NCBI RefSeq assembly: GCF_021728535.1
Contig: NZ_JAKKDU010000014.1
Span: 33,563-97,562, forward strand
DNA from: Wocania arenilitoris
GTDB taxonomy: Bacteria > Bacteroidota > Bacteroidia > Flavobacteriales > Flavobacteriaceae
Length of the DNA stretch: 64,000 nucleotides
Reading direction: 5' to 3'
Shown here: piece by piece, positions 26,390-35,674 of the stretch
How positions within the stretch are numbered: the stretch's first letter is position 1
Layout: the number at the start of each line of letters is the position of its first letter
The notes under the pieces: model-generated
The model's database searches: none
Told to the model about the DNA's origin: nothing
What the model saw: the letters and a program-made list of their open reading frames with translations, nothing else
Program-made: the position numbers and the translations under genes

Positions 26390-26531
26390 CATGATTTTTT
26401 TCATTTAGAAATTGACAAAAAACTAAATGAAAAAATTTTTGAACTAACATAGTGGTTGCTAATGTGAAATTAAATTTTGTTCTTTTTTAATACAAAATTA
26501 AATTTTACAGAAGAGAAATAGAAAAATTAAA

Positions 26532-26539
26532 TAGCTTTG
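26532..26539 (+). promoter_or_regulatory. -7 box (TAGCTTTG) of ybaB
   Basis: TAGCTTTG matches TAnnTTTG exactly, 26 bp upstream of the ybaB start codon. Confidence 0.5.
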
Positions 26540-26564
26540 TAACCTAATTAATAAACTTAAAATT

Positions 26565-26888
26565 ATGTTTGGAGATATGATGGGTATGATGGAAAAACTT
26601 AAAGAAACCCAGCAAAAAGTTGAAGCCACTAAAAAACGTTTAGATACCGTTTTAATTGACGAAAAAAGTAACGACGAATTGTTAAGCATAACATTAACGG
26701 CAAACCGAACTATAAAATCTATTGAGATTGCAGATGAATTGCTTGAAGATAAAGAGCAACTTGAGGATTACCTTATTTTAACTTTAAATAAAGCTATTGA
26801 AAAAGCTACAAACGTAAACGAAGCAGAATTAGCTGCCGTTGCTAAAGAAGGTATGCCTAATATTCCTGGGATGGATATGTTTAAATAG
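26565..26888 (+). CDS. ybaB: YbaB/EbfC family nucleoid-associated protein
   Basis: A 107-residue protein, close to the usual 105-110 of YbaB/Ebf[27 protein letters not shown] starts the long N-terminal helix; [22 protein letters not shown] forms the beta-sheet; the end is Met/Gly-rich (NIPGMDMF). Family members are tweezer-shaped dimers that bind DNA without strict sequence preference. In many bacteria the gene lies by dnaX and recR; here it is alone between oligopeptidase B and threonine aldolase, which is common in Flavobacteria. Confidence 0.93.
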   Translation: MFGDMMGMMEKLKETQQKVEATKKRLDTVLIDEKSNDELLSITLTANRTIKSIEIADELLEDKEQLEDYLILTLNKAIEKATNVNEAELAAVAKEGMPNIPGMDMFK

Positions 26889-27002
26889 GTTTTAGGCAAA
26901 CAATATATTTTATAATCACAACCAATCTAATTCTAAATAATCTTCTAAATTCTTTAGTTAATTAGGCACCATTTAAAAGCGCTTTGTAACTGCATTACTA
27001 AA

Positions 27003-28037
27003 TTATATGTTTATTTTTTGAACTATATTAAGCAAATTGTTATGCATATCATCTGTATAATCTAAATGCGTAACCATTCTTAATTTGCCACCACCCATTC
27101 CTATAATTTTGATGTTTTTGTTAGCTAGTTTCTGCATAAAATTAATTTCATCAACATCTTGATTCAATTCAAAAATAACAATATTAGTTTCAATAGGTTC
27201 AACGGTTTTTACCATTGATAATTTGCTTAAAATCTCGCCTATTTCTTTGGCTTTTTTATGGTCTTCTTTTAGTCTTTCAATATTATTATCTAAAGCATAA
27301 AGTCCTGCTGCAGCTAAATAACCTACTTGCCGCATACCGCCACCAAATATTTTTCTAATTCTAATGGCATTACTCATAATAGTTTCATCACCAATTAAAA
27401 CCGACCCGATTGGGCAGCCTAAACCTTTACTTAAACATACCGAAATAGTATCGAATACTTCGCCATATTGTTTTGGTGTTTCTTTTTTTGCTACTAAAGC
27501 ATGCCATAAGCGCGCACCATCTAAATGAAATCCTAGTTTGTGCTCATCACAAACTTCTCTGATTTTTTTAATCTCATTAAAGTCCCAACATGCGCCGCCA
27601 CCTTTATTGGTTGTGTTTTCTATTTCTACTAAAGAGGTTAACGGACTATGATAAAAATCTGGTGGATTTATAGCTTTTAAAACTTGATCTGCTGTAAACA
27701 TGCCGCCATTGCCATCTATTAATTTGCAAGACACACCGCTATTAAATGATGCGCCTCCACCTTCGTAATTATAAATATGAGCATATTTATCGCAAATAAC
27801 TTGATCTCCTGGATTAGTGTGTAGTTTTATTGCGGCTTGATTTGCCATACTACCTGTTGGGAAAAATAATGCTTTTTCTTTTTCAAACATTGTGGCAATG
27901 CGCTCTTCTAAAACATTAACTGTCGGGTCTTCTTTATATACATCGTCACCAACTTGAGCTTGCATCATGGCATCTAACATGCCTTTTGATGGTTTTGTTA
28001 CGGTGTCGCTTCTTAGGTCTATTGTCATTTTTTGCAT
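27003..28037 (-). CDS. ltaE: Low-specificity L-threonine aldolase
   Basis: A 344-residue fold-type I PLP enzyme. IDLRSDTVTKPSKGMLDAM, FFPTGSMANQAAIKLH, GFHLDGARLWHAL and DTISVCLSKGLGCPIGSVL with the Schiff-base Lys in LSKGLG match threonine aldolases. It splits L-threonine or L-allo-threonine to glycine and acetaldehyde. Two starts are possible, three codons apart; MTIDLRSD is equally good. The gene faces ybaB tail to tail and is probably transcribed alone. Confidence 0.93.
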   Translation of the reverse strand: MQKMTIDLRSDTVTKPSKGMLDAMMQAQVGDDVYKEDPTVNVLEERIATMFEKEKALFFPTGSMANQAAIKLHTNPGDQVICDKYAHIYNYEGGGASFNSGVSCKLIDGNGGMFTADQVLKAINPPDFYHSPLTSLVEIENTTNKGGGACWDFNEIKKIREVCDEHKLGFHLDGARLWHALVAKKETPKQYGEVFDTISVCLSKGLGCPIGSVLIGDETIMSNAIRIRKIFGGGMRQVGYLAAAGLYALDNNIERLKEDHKKAKEIGEILSKLSMVKTVEPIETNIVIFELNQDVDEINFMQKLANKNIKIIGMGGGKLRMVTHLDYTDDMHNNLLNIVQKINI

Positions 28038-28166
28038 TTCATCTTTAATAATATGAATTTAAACTATTTAGCGAATAAAAAAACACACTTAACTAGTTTT
28101 TTTTAAAAGCCTATAAATTACAAGTATTTTCGTGTTAAATAGATATTAATCTAAAATATACAAATT

Positions 28167-29291
28167 ATGAAAAAAAACATTTCAATTTTATTGGGGGTGT
28201 GTCTTCTTTTTGTGTCTTGCCAGACCGAAAAATTGGATACAACAGAAAATGCTGTATTAGAAAGCACAAGTGTTAGCTCAAATAAAAATGAAGCTAAAAA
28301 GCTAAAAGAGCCTAAAGTTATAAAAGAATGTAAAGTAATAGATTTAGATCGTTGTGATTTAAATCTAACTTCAAATTTTTGGTGGCCTAACCAGCCAACT
28401 GCTTGGACGAATGGACTATTCACTTCATCTGATGCTCATCAAATGTCTTTCTTAGAGTATGACAATGGCACAGCTAACATAAAAGGTTCTGCAGTTATGG
28501 GAACTTGTGTCATTGAAGTAGATGTTTGGTTAACAGATAAAAAGGATTGGACTACTTTCAGTGCTGATGGAGGTGATTTTAAGGATGAAGAAAATGATTG
28601 TACCAATGTGGTAAAAGAAGATTTACATTATTATGTAATTGACTCATCAAAAAGTACTATTACTGCAACTGGAGGCGATTGTTTAGAAGAAGGCACGTTT
28701 GGGGTAGAACAAAGACCAGATCCAAATGATGATACAACGCCGCATCTAGGAGTTATTGTTGGTCCTGGAGCAGGTTTATTTGATGATTCAGATCCGCTTG
28801 CTTATGGCCTAAGCACATGGGGTTGGTTGCTTAATGATGCTGGTGAACGTTCATGGATATTCGATTTTAATTTCAATCTTGAGTGTGAAGATGAATGTGA
28901 TACTGCTTTTGCTAAAGGAAACACAGATGCTGGCGAAGGTGATGATTCTACATGCTTTTTAGAAGATGGATTTAATAGATGGGGCTGGACAATAGGTCCT
29001 CTTTCTGAAGGCGAATACACCTATGATGTATACGCTGGCGCTGGCCAATGCGATACTGACAAAGGAGAATTGGTAGGTACAGCCACTGTTAAATATGATA
29101 GTGGAGATGTTACGGTAACTTATGATATAGATGAAGATTATACTGTAAGTGAAACACATACATATGCTGGAAACGATCCTTATCCGACTAAAAATGGATC
29201 AGATACAGTAGCTCCTGGTCAATATACTATAACGCCAAATTTATCAGGTGATATATATGTAATTGCTCACGCAGTAGTATGTGAAAAATAA
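28167..29291 (+). CDS. Acidic lipoprotein of unknown function
   Basis: A 374-residue exported lipoprotein: a leader with lipobox FVSC (Cys18) is followed by a Lys/Glu-rich linker. The mature part is very acidic and has many Asp/Gly/Cys residues. Segments such as LTSNFWWPNQPTAWTNGLF, YGLSTWGWLLNDAGERSWIF and DGFNRWGWTIGPLSEGEYTYDVYAGAG suggest beta-sandwich domains, the last perhaps Ig-like. Eight or more cysteines in the mature chain could form disulfides. I do not recognise a family. It is a single gene with its own terminator. Surface display is possible because Bacteroidota export many such lipoproteins. Confidence 0.75.
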   Translation: MKKNISILLGVCLLFVSCQTEKLDTTENAVLESTSVSSNKNEAKKLKEPKVIKECKVIDLDRCDLNLTSNFWWPNQPTAWTNGLFTSSDAHQMSFLEYDNGTANIKGSAVMGTCVIEVDVWLTDKKDWTTFSADGGDFKDEENDCTNVVKEDLHYYVIDSSKSTITATGGDCLEEGTFGVEQRPDPNDDTTPHLGVIVGPGAGLFDDSDPLAYGLSTWGWLLNDAGERSWIFDFNFNLECEDECDTAFAKGNTDAGEGDDSTCFLEDGFNRWGWTIGPLSEGEYTYDVYAGAGQCDTDKGELVGTATVKYDSGDVTVTYDIDEDYTVSETHTYAGNDPYPTKNGSDTVAPGQYTITPNLSGDIYVIAHAVVCEK

Positions 29292-29312
29292 TAACTTAGT
29301 AAATTACTATTA

Positions 29313-29345
29313 AAAAAGCCAGAGAAGTTTTCTCTGGCTTTTTAT
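29313..29345. terminator. Bidirectional terminator
   Basis: Perfect stem AAAAAAGCCAGAGAA/TTCTCTGGCTTTTT with a GTT loop and T-runs on both strands, between the acidic lipoprotein gene and the convergent GT14 gene. Confidence 0.9.
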
Positions 29346-29361
29346 TTTATAATAAATTATT

Positions 29362-30255
29362 TTACCTACAGTTTATACTTTTTTGTACAGCTGCTTTTAA
29401 AATATCTGATGTTGGTTTTTCAAATTTTCTTGCAAACAATTTATCGGAGGTTGAAATTTTTTCAAAATCGCTGAGATTCAGTATGGCAGGAGAAGGATTG
29501 TGTTTACCAACACGATCAGGGTTCCAATCTATATACCTTAAATTATTGTTAATGATTTGTTTCGAAAATGCAGAATTGATTATAACTGTTTGAAAATATA
29601 TTTCTTCAGGGCAAAAAGTATATTTAAGCCTGTTAAATAAGTACGGTTTTTTACTGGTATAATCTACAACGTATTGTAATACCCCTCTAGATAGACTCCA
29701 CCAAGTAGATCCTCCATACAACTTGGGGGTTTTATTTGTAATTGACCTCTTTACATGTAACTTCTTTTGGAGATTAACAAACTTCCACATCCATTTTATA
29801 TGCTTTTTTGCATTTAAGACATCATACAAATGATAATAAGTTACCCTGTCTAATCCTCCGTTTTCATTTCCCCAACCTTTTGTAGGAATTTCAAAATATT
29901 CTAAAAACCCTTTTGCTTTAGAGTCGTCTATCATTTTTTTAAATTGTATGATATTTTTTATTGGAAAATCTTGCCCGCTAATCAAATGAAAATATTGTAT
30001 GTCCTTATTTTTTAATGCAGCTCCTCCTAAAAATAAAATACTCTTTAAATGATTCAAACCACCCCAGTTTACAACAAATTTTTGTGACACCATCTTAACA
30101 TACACATTGGTTTGTAATTCTTTATAAATCTTTTGAGGTATTTTGCTTTTCTTGTCAATATGTATGTATATATAAAAGCTATCATCAAAAAAATCAATTA
30201 TATCAACCAAATGTGCAAAATTTTTATAAGCTGTAATTAATATCGCTTGCTTCAT
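29362..30255 (-). CDS. Beta-1,6-N-acetylglucosaminyltransferase-like protein (GT14)
   Basis: A 297-residue glycosyltransferase of the core-2/I-branching family. AILITAYKNFAHLVDIIDFFDDSFYIYIHIDKKS opens the fold (family pattern), YFHLISGQDFPIK holds the conserved S-G-x-D-x-P motif, LYGGSTWWSLSR is the family G-S-x-W-W/F segment, and FCPEEIYFQTVIINS carries the catalytic Glu region. The usual donor is UDP-GlcNAc. It is the last gene of a minus-strand cluster with three GT2 enzymes, so it probably adds a branch or terminal sugar to a surface glycan. Confidence 0.88.
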   Translation of the reverse strand: MKQAILITAYKNFAHLVDIIDFFDDSFYIYIHIDKKSKIPQKIYKELQTNVYVKMVSQKFVVNWGGLNHLKSILFLGGAALKNKDIQYFHLISGQDFPIKNIIQFKKMIDDSKAKGFLEYFEIPTKGWGNENGGLDRVTYYHLYDVLNAKKHIKWMWKFVNLQKKLHVKRSITNKTPKLYGGSTWWSLSRGVLQYVVDYTSKKPYLFNRLKYTFCPEEIYFQTVIINSAFSKQIINNNLRYIDWNPDRVGKHNPSPAILNLSDFEKISTSDKLFARKFEKPTSDILKAAVQKSINCR

Positions 30256-30317
30256 ACTATTAATGAGTTATTTGGTAAAAAAATTTCTATCTTTCCTAAG
30301 ATTATACGCTAAGGTAT

Positions 30318-31340
30318 TTAACCTAGTTTAGCATAAATTTTGTGCAATTTCGCTAAAATAAATAATAACGTTTTATGATTTAAAGCATAGGTTAACAGCT
30401 TGTATTTAAAACTTTTATATTCTTCCCTTACAAATGAATCTATAGGGTAAGCTCCAATCTTTTCTAACTCAAATAGTTTTTCTTCAATTGTTTTTATACT
30501 AAAATCTGCTTTAATCATTTTGATTATAGTGAAAAAAGTAAAAGCATCTCTTCTAAATTTAAAATTATCAGCTATATCTTTCTTATGCTTAATAGGAAAT
30601 CCATCTAATGCCTTTATTAAGTTATTTAAGTCATTAATTAAAGCCATAAAGTATAGTACAATTTTTCTTTTATATACTTTGTTCTCGCTACGCATAGTAG
30701 ATTCTGGAGATTGAAAATATCTATAGATGACAACAGGGGAATAAGCAACCTTTTTGGCATATAAAAATAATCGTAATGTAAAAACTACGTCACCATCATA
30801 GTCTCCTTCACTAAAAGCTAGCTTATGTTTATGTAAGAAATCTTTACGCACTAAATACCACCAAATCTCTATTCGAAGGTTTATATTTTCCTTAAGAAAC
30901 TGATCTCCAGAAATTATTTTTGGTAGCTCCATTTCCTGAAAAGTTTCATTTAAATTAAATAAAGCTGCTTTTTTAGTTACTAAAGTATTAAACCCCATAA
31001 TGTCTATCTCGTTTTGCGTTGCAAATTTAAGCACGTCACTCAAAGAGTTATAAGCAATGTAATCATCAGCATCCATAAAATAAATGTAAGCCCCTTTTGC
31101 TAGCTTTAATAACTTATTCCTAGTTGATATGACGCCCTCATTTTTATGAGAATACAAAAAGACATTATCATGTGTTTTTATAAATTCTTCAACTTTATTT
31201 TTACTAGTATCGTTTGACCCATCATTGAATACTAGCACTTCATAATCTTGCTTTGAAATATTTTGATTCATCAAACTCGCTAAACATCTTTCAATAAAAG
31301 ATTCTGCATTGTACATTGGGATTAAAATGCTCAACTTCAT
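30318..31340 (-). CDS. Glycosyltransferase family 2 protein
   Basis: A 340-residue GT-A enzyme. KLSILIPMYNAESFIERCLASL starts the nucleotide fold; DYEVLVFNDGSNDTS binds the donor base; AYIYFMDADDYIAYN holds the DxD metal site; WWYLVRKDFL precedes the acceptor region. The C-terminal 100 residues are Lys-rich and helical. It shares its whole plan with the two other GT2 genes at 31388 and 35675, indicating paralogues from duplication. The short spacing to the downstream GT14 gene fits one transcript. Confidence 0.92.
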   Translation of the reverse strand: MKLSILIPMYNAESFIERCLASLMNQNISKQDYEVLVFNDGSNDTSKNKVEEFIKTHDNVFLYSHKNEGVISTRNKLLKLAKGAYIYFMDADDYIAYNSLSDVLKFATQNEIDIMGFNTLVTKKAALFNLNETFQEMELPKIISGDQFLKENINLRIEIWWYLVRKDFLHKHKLAFSEGDYDGDVVFTLRLFLYAKKVAYSPVVIYRYFQSPESTMRSENKVYKRKIVLYFMALINDLNNLIKALDGFPIKHKKDIADNFKFRRDAFTFFTIIKMIKADFSIKTIEEKLFELEKIGAYPIDSFVREEYKSFKYKLLTYALNHKTLLFILAKLHKIYAKLG

Positions 31341-31387
31341 AGTATGTGAAATAAGTATAAGTTTTTGTAAAAATGAATTATCATCTA

Positions 31388-32422
31388 CTAAAGAAGGTTT
31401 ATTAACTTAAATTTGTGAAGAATTCTAAGTGGATATAATAATATATAGAAAATATATTTATGATTAAAAATAAATATTGTAATCTTAAACTTTTTATGAA
31501 AATATTGCTCTCCAATAAAGTTTTTTAATGGGTACATATCTATCTTTTTAAACTGTTTGAGAATTTCATTTATTTCTTTAATTGTCTTTTTAGATTTTAT
31601 AAGCTTAAAAAACATAAAGTAAATGCTTACCGTACTTTTATAATTTATACTGTCAACAATATTCGATGTATTTACAACATTATTTTTAGTGACTTCAACA
31701 GAAAGGGAGTTAAACCTAAAAACTAAACTAATATAATCTTCTATAACCTTTAATAAGTGTTCTTGTTTATTATTATTCATGATGGAATTTTCAGTCGTAA
31801 CATACCTATGTGCATCTATTGGTAAAAACATAGAGCGTTTTGCTTTTAAAAAAATATTGAAAGTAAAAATAGCGTCCTCCATAAATTTTCCTTCTTCAAA
31901 TTCAAACCCTGTTTTTAGCAAATAATCTCGTTTAATTATATACCACCATGCCTCAAGTCTATGGTATTTATATTCGACTAAAAAATCTACACCACTTAAA
32001 ACATAAGCTTTATAATTGTTTTTAATCGTTTTAGAAATAAAAAAATCTTTTTTTTTGGTAGCAATTGTATTAAATCCTAACAATTCCAAATGAAACTCTT
32101 CAGCATGCTTTAAGATGATATCTAATGTATTAAAAGCCAGATAATCATCGGCATCAATAAAATAAATGTAATCTCCTGTTGCCAATTTTATCCCTTTGTT
32201 TCTTGTAGCTCCCAAACCAATATTAGATTGACTATAAAGTTTTATATTAGAGTGCTTTTTTATAAACGATTCGACAACAACTTTTCCATTATCAATAGAA
32301 CCATCATCTATCAATAATATTTCATAATCATTACTATTTATGTTCTGATTAACTAAACTATATAGACATCTTTCTATATGTGACTCAGCATTATAAAATG
32401 GGACTACTATACTTAATTTCAT
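31388..32422 (-). CDS. Glycosyltransferase family 2 protein
   Basis: A 344-residue GT2 enzyme, paralogue of its neighbour at 30318. Visible motifs are KLSIVVPFYNAESHIERCLYSL, DYEILLIDDGSIDNG, DYIYFIDADDYLAFN (DxD metal site) and AWWYIIKRDYL. EGKFMEDAIFTFNIFL corresponds to the conserved E-D catalytic-base region. No membrane anchor is evident. It is separated from the next upstream minus-strand gene by the plus-strand membrane protein gene at 32644, so it probably has its own promoter in the 220-bp gap. Confidence 0.92.
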   Translation of the reverse strand: MKLSIVVPFYNAESHIERCLYSLVNQNINSNDYEILLIDDGSIDNGKVVVESFIKKHSNIKLYSQSNIGLGATRNKGIKLATGDYIYFIDADDYLAFNTLDIILKHAEEFHLELLGFNTIATKKKDFFISKTIKNNYKAYVLSGVDFLVEYKYHRLEAWWYIIKRDYLLKTGFEFEEGKFMEDAIFTFNIFLKAKRSMFLPIDAHRYVTTENSIMNNNKQEHLLKVIEDYISLVFRFNSLSVEVTKNNVVNTSNIVDSINYKSTVSIYFMFFKLIKSKKTIKEINEILKQFKKIDMYPLKNFIGEQYFHKKFKITIFIFNHKYIFYILLYPLRILHKFKLINLL

Positions 32423-32643
32423 ATATGAAAATTATAATTACTAAAATAACAAGAACAGTTAGTTAAGAAACAATTAATAGATTAAAAGCTTATTTATGCT
32501 TCAAAAGTTTAGTTAAATACAATATTATGACTATTTTAATAGCTTTAAATATTACAAAAAAATTAAACAAAAAATTATTCGCTTAATTTATGATACAGAT
32601 AAAAAAGTATAATTACTGTTTTTAAATATAATTCAAAGAGTAT

Positions 32644-33354
32644 ATGGAGAATTTATTTACTAATCATTACATAATTTCTAAAAAAATAACACTGATTATT
32701 TTTATTACTCCCTTTATCTTAACGCTTATAATGGGTTCTTTTTTTATTTTTAGATCAACGGAAAATTTCGGGTTTTGGCTTCTTGAAGAAAACTCTCCAA
32801 TTGAATTACTTACATTTATTATTTTCTTGATTAGTGGTGTTTTTGGAATATATACAATAAGAAATATTAATTTACCTTTAGAAAAATATGCCAAACTTTT
32901 TTATATAGTCTTTTCTCTTTTTTTGATTCTAATTGCTATGGAAGAAATTTCATGGGGTCAATGGTTTTTTCATTTTGAAACCCCTCGCGAATGGTCAAAA
33001 ATAAATGGTCAACAGGAAACTACCCTCCATAACCTCAATGGGATGCAAGGGCATTCTGAATTTCTTCGGATGTTTTACGGTGCAGGAGGTGTCTTTGGAG
33101 TTTTGCTAGGTTTTTTTAACAAGTTCAAAAAGATAAGTGCTCCTCCTGTACTTATATCTTGGTTTTTAATTATTTTTTGTCATGCAGTGGTTGATTATAT
33201 TCAAGATAGAGTATCTATAAGTGTGAGGTATGATTTTGCTATTGTAAAAACCTCAGAATTCATTGAATTATTAATAGCTGGGAGTTCTTTTTTATATTTA
33301 TGGTTAAATTTTAGAACGTTGTTAAAGCATGATAAAAATATTATAAAGTCATAA
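32644..33354 (+). CDS. Polytopic membrane protein of unknown function
   Basis: A 236-residue protein with about six hydrophobic segments. A conserved-looking stretch, IAMEEISWGQWFFHF followed by QQETTLHNLNGMQGH, lies between helices and recurs in a family of uncharacterised bacterial membrane proteins; its Glu, His and Asn residues could form an active site. It is the only plus-strand gene in the 29362-36682 glycan cluster. Its stop codon overlaps that of the convergent gene at 33349 by 6 bp. Function not known. Confidence 0.7.
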   Translation: MENLFTNHYIISKKITLIIFITPFILTLIMGSFFIFRSTENFGFWLLEENSPIELLTFIIFLISGVFGIYTIRNINLPLEKYAKLFYIVFSLFLILIAMEEISWGQWFFHFETPREWSKINGQQETTLHNLNGMQGHSEFLRMFYGAGGVFGVLLGFFNKFKKISAPPVLISWFLIIFCHAVVDYIQDRVSISVRYDFAIVKTSEFIELLIAGSSFLYLWLNFRTLLKHDKNIIKS

Positions 33355-34020
33355 TACTTTTTCGGAATAATAAAAACTAAAAACATACACAAAAATAAAA
33401 CTCATAACTACCATTTCCCCTCCATCTTCTATAAGAGCTAGTTGATTTTTACCATAAGGTATAACTATATGAAATAGATCTATACAGATTCCAAAAAATG
33501 CTAGTATTAAGAACAATAAAAAAAGTTTTTTGGTTATTAGTTTTCCCTTTAAATCTGCTTTTAAAAATGCAAATACAATCGATATAAAAAAAAGAAAAGC
33601 AAAAAAAGCAAAAAATAATAGCTCTCCAAAATCTTCTGGACGCAAATTAAATTTTGGTTGAATATTTAAATAATCTGCTAAATAAAAACCATAATTTTCA
33701 TGAATACTTAAAGAGTCATCCAATAATAAGTATAAAAATATTATAGCCCATACTAAATATATAAGTTGTTTTTGTTTATAAAACAAGTAAAGAAGCAGTG
33801 AGAGAATTCCAAATTCTTTTAAGTACTGATAAAACTCTGCATATCCTAAATCTTTTTCAATTGAAAAGTTAAGATTATAATCTATAATATTCCACAAAAG
33901 GAAACAGTGCATTAAGATAAAAACAAAATCTACAAGAATCAATAAGGTAACTAACGCTTTATTTTTTTTTAAAAAAATAAAAGCCTTACTTAAAACTTGA
34001 TTTAATTTCATTTTACACAT
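33349..34020 (-). CDS. Polytopic membrane protein of unknown function
   Basis: A 223-residue protein with about six hydrophobic segments. The loop YLLLDDSLSIHENYGF, with adjacent Asp, His and Glu, parallels the acidic/His loop in the convergent membrane protein at 32644, although the two are not obviously homologous in my reading. The start may be MCKMKLNQ or, three codons on, MKLNQVLSK. It follows the HAD gene by 9 bp and so belongs to the ATP-grasp/HAD transcript. No function is known. Confidence 0.65.
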   Translation of the reverse strand: MCKMKLNQVLSKAFIFLKKNKALVTLLILVDFVFILMHCFLLWNIIDYNLNFSIEKDLGYAEFYQYLKEFGILSLLLYLFYKQKQLIYLVWAIIFLYLLLDDSLSIHENYGFYLADYLNIQPKFNLRPEDFGELLFFAFFAFLFFISIVFAFLKADLKGKLITKKLFLLFLILAFFGICIDLFHIVIPYGKNQLALIEDGGEMVVMSFIFVYVFSFYYSEKVL

Positions 34021-34029
34021 TTAATATTA

Positions 34030-34695
34030 CTAACTAACAATATTTAATATTTTTGATAATTTATTTATAGTATATTTTGCTAAATATTTTTTGTCGATTA
34101 AAGAAATATCCTGCTTATGAATGTTTAAGCCACTATCCTTTAAACAAATAGTAACCCAACCTAGTTTGTTTGGCGTTATAAAATCTTTTTTAACATTATC
34201 TCCAATATAATAGTATTTTGCTTTTCCGAATAAGTTTTCAAAATGCTTATAATTATTAGCGTTAGGCTTTTCACTACCAAATTCTCCTGAAATAAGTATT
34301 TCTGAAATCCAAGTGCTAAGTTTTAAAGCTTCAATTTTACTTCTTTGTTGTTGACTTCTACCATCAGTTAAAAGTCCTAGCGCTATACCTCTACACTTTA
34401 ATTCATTTAGTACCTCTACTCTGTCTTTCGATAATTCTAACTTTGGATTATGATTTCTATAAATATCAAGTAACTCGTTGATGCTAATTGACAAATTATG
34501 TCTATTAATTAGATCTTCAAACACATTCTCTTTATTATAAAAACATGCGAGCATTTGATTATAAATAACTGTTGATTCTACAGAAACTACTTTACCTATT
34601 TTTAAGGAAATCTCTTTGTAAGCAGATTTTAAAAAATCTATTTCATTGTAAAGTGTATCATCTAAATCAAAAACAACAACAGTACTATTCTTCAT
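34030..34695 (-). CDS. HAD-superfamily hydrolase
   Basis: A 221-residue HAD-IA type phosphatase. Motif I is VVVFDLDDTLYNE, motif II is LLTDGRSQQQRSK, motif III lies in GSEKPNANNYKHF and motif IV is YIGDNVKKDFITPNKLG. A helical cap lies between motifs I and II. It overlaps the ATP-grasp gene by 11 bp, so translation is coupled. In glycan clusters, such ATP-grasp plus HAD pairs occur in loci that decorate sugars, possibly with amino acids, but the substrate here is unknown. Confidence 0.88.
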   Translation of the reverse strand: MKNSTVVVFDLDDTLYNEIDFLKSAYKEISLKIGKVVSVESTVIYNQMLACFYNKENVFEDLINRHNLSISINELLDIYRNHNPKLELSKDRVEVLNELKCRGIALGLLTDGRSQQQRSKIEALKLSTWISEILISGEFGSEKPNANNYKHFENLFGKAKYYYIGDNVKKDFITPNKLGWVTICLKDSGLNIHKQDISLIDKKYLAKYTINKLSKILNIVS

Positions 34696-35653
34696 GATTT
34701 TTTATTAAAATCTCATCATCATACCTTAGCATTAATAGGTTGTTTTCCCAATTATCAAAATAGTTTAGTTTCTCATTCAAAATATATTCTTGAATAATCC
34801 ATTTTGGGTAGTTTCCGCCTGCTAAATAAGATAATGGAAAACCACCACCAAATCTTGGGTTAATTTCTATTCCAATAATATCATTGGTTTCTTTATGTAA
34901 AAAAAACTGAACGGTTATGCATCCGATTGCTCCCTCTAGAAAAGAAAATTTATTGTCAATAAAAGTTTTCAATACGTTTCTTTTTGTGACACCTTTACTC
35001 ACTTCACCAGCTCGAATTTCTATGCGTTTTCTAGGTATAGCACATTTTAAATTATTAGTTACATCATAATATAAATCGCATGTATACTCATCATATAGTT
35101 TTAGGTCAAAATATTCAAAAAATTTAAGAGATTTCTTTTTCAGCAAATACTTAGAGATTTGAGATTTCTTTTTTATAATAAAATTGCTTTTACTACCACT
35201 ACCATTTATTGGTTTAATATAAATGGGGAGCTTATAATTATCTTTTGAATATTCCTTAGCTACTTTAACATCTAATTTTTTAAATAAAGTATGCGTGTTT
35301 ATTTTATCAACACACACTTTTACCAAATTTTCATCTGATATAACTATAGTAATATTATGTTTTAAAAACTTTTTTTTGTTTTGCGATAATATTAATAACT
35401 CAGTATCTATTGTAGGTATAACTATCTTTATATTATTATCAACACAAGCTTTTAGTAAACAATCTGAATAATTTTTATCGGTTACTTTACATACTTCTAT
35501 ACACTCATCTGCAATTTGAGATGCTGGTGATAGTTTTGGATTAAAATCTGCTACAAATACTTTAGCGGATGGAAAAAAAACTTTCAATTCTTTCATAAAT
35601 GCCTTCACCAACGAAACTCTTCTACCTCCAGATGTAATTAAAATATTATTCAT
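34685..35653 (-). CDS. ATP-grasp domain protein
   Basis: A 322-residue carboxylate-amine/thiol ligase-like enzyme. It opens with NNILITSGGRRVSLVKAF and VFVADFNPKLSPAS, the pre-ATP-grasp fold seen in carbamoyl-phosphate synthase-like proteins. The ATP-binding region has LPIYIKPINGSGSKSNF, and the metal site is IGIEINPRFGGGFPLSYLAGG. Enzymes of this kind activate a carboxylate with ATP and join it to an amine. Its end overlaps the HAD gene start by 11 bp. Amide decoration of a sugar acid in the local glycan is a reasonable guess, not a finding. Confidence 0.88.
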   Translation of the reverse strand: MNNILITSGGRRVSLVKAFMKELKVFFPSAKVFVADFNPKLSPASQIADECIEVCKVTDKNYSDCLLKACVDNNIKIVIPTIDTELLILSQNKKKFLKHNITIVISDENLVKVCVDKINTHTLFKKLDVKVAKEYSKDNYKLPIYIKPINGSGSKSNFIIKKKSQISKYLLKKKSLKFFEYFDLKLYDEYTCDLYYDVTNNLKCAIPRKRIEIRAGEVSKGVTKRNVLKTFIDNKFSFLEGAIGCITVQFFLHKETNDIIGIEINPRFGGGFPLSYLAGGNYPKWIIQEYILNEKLNYFDNWENNLLMLRYDDEILIKNHEE

Positions 35654-35674
35654 ATAAATTCTATAATCTCTATT

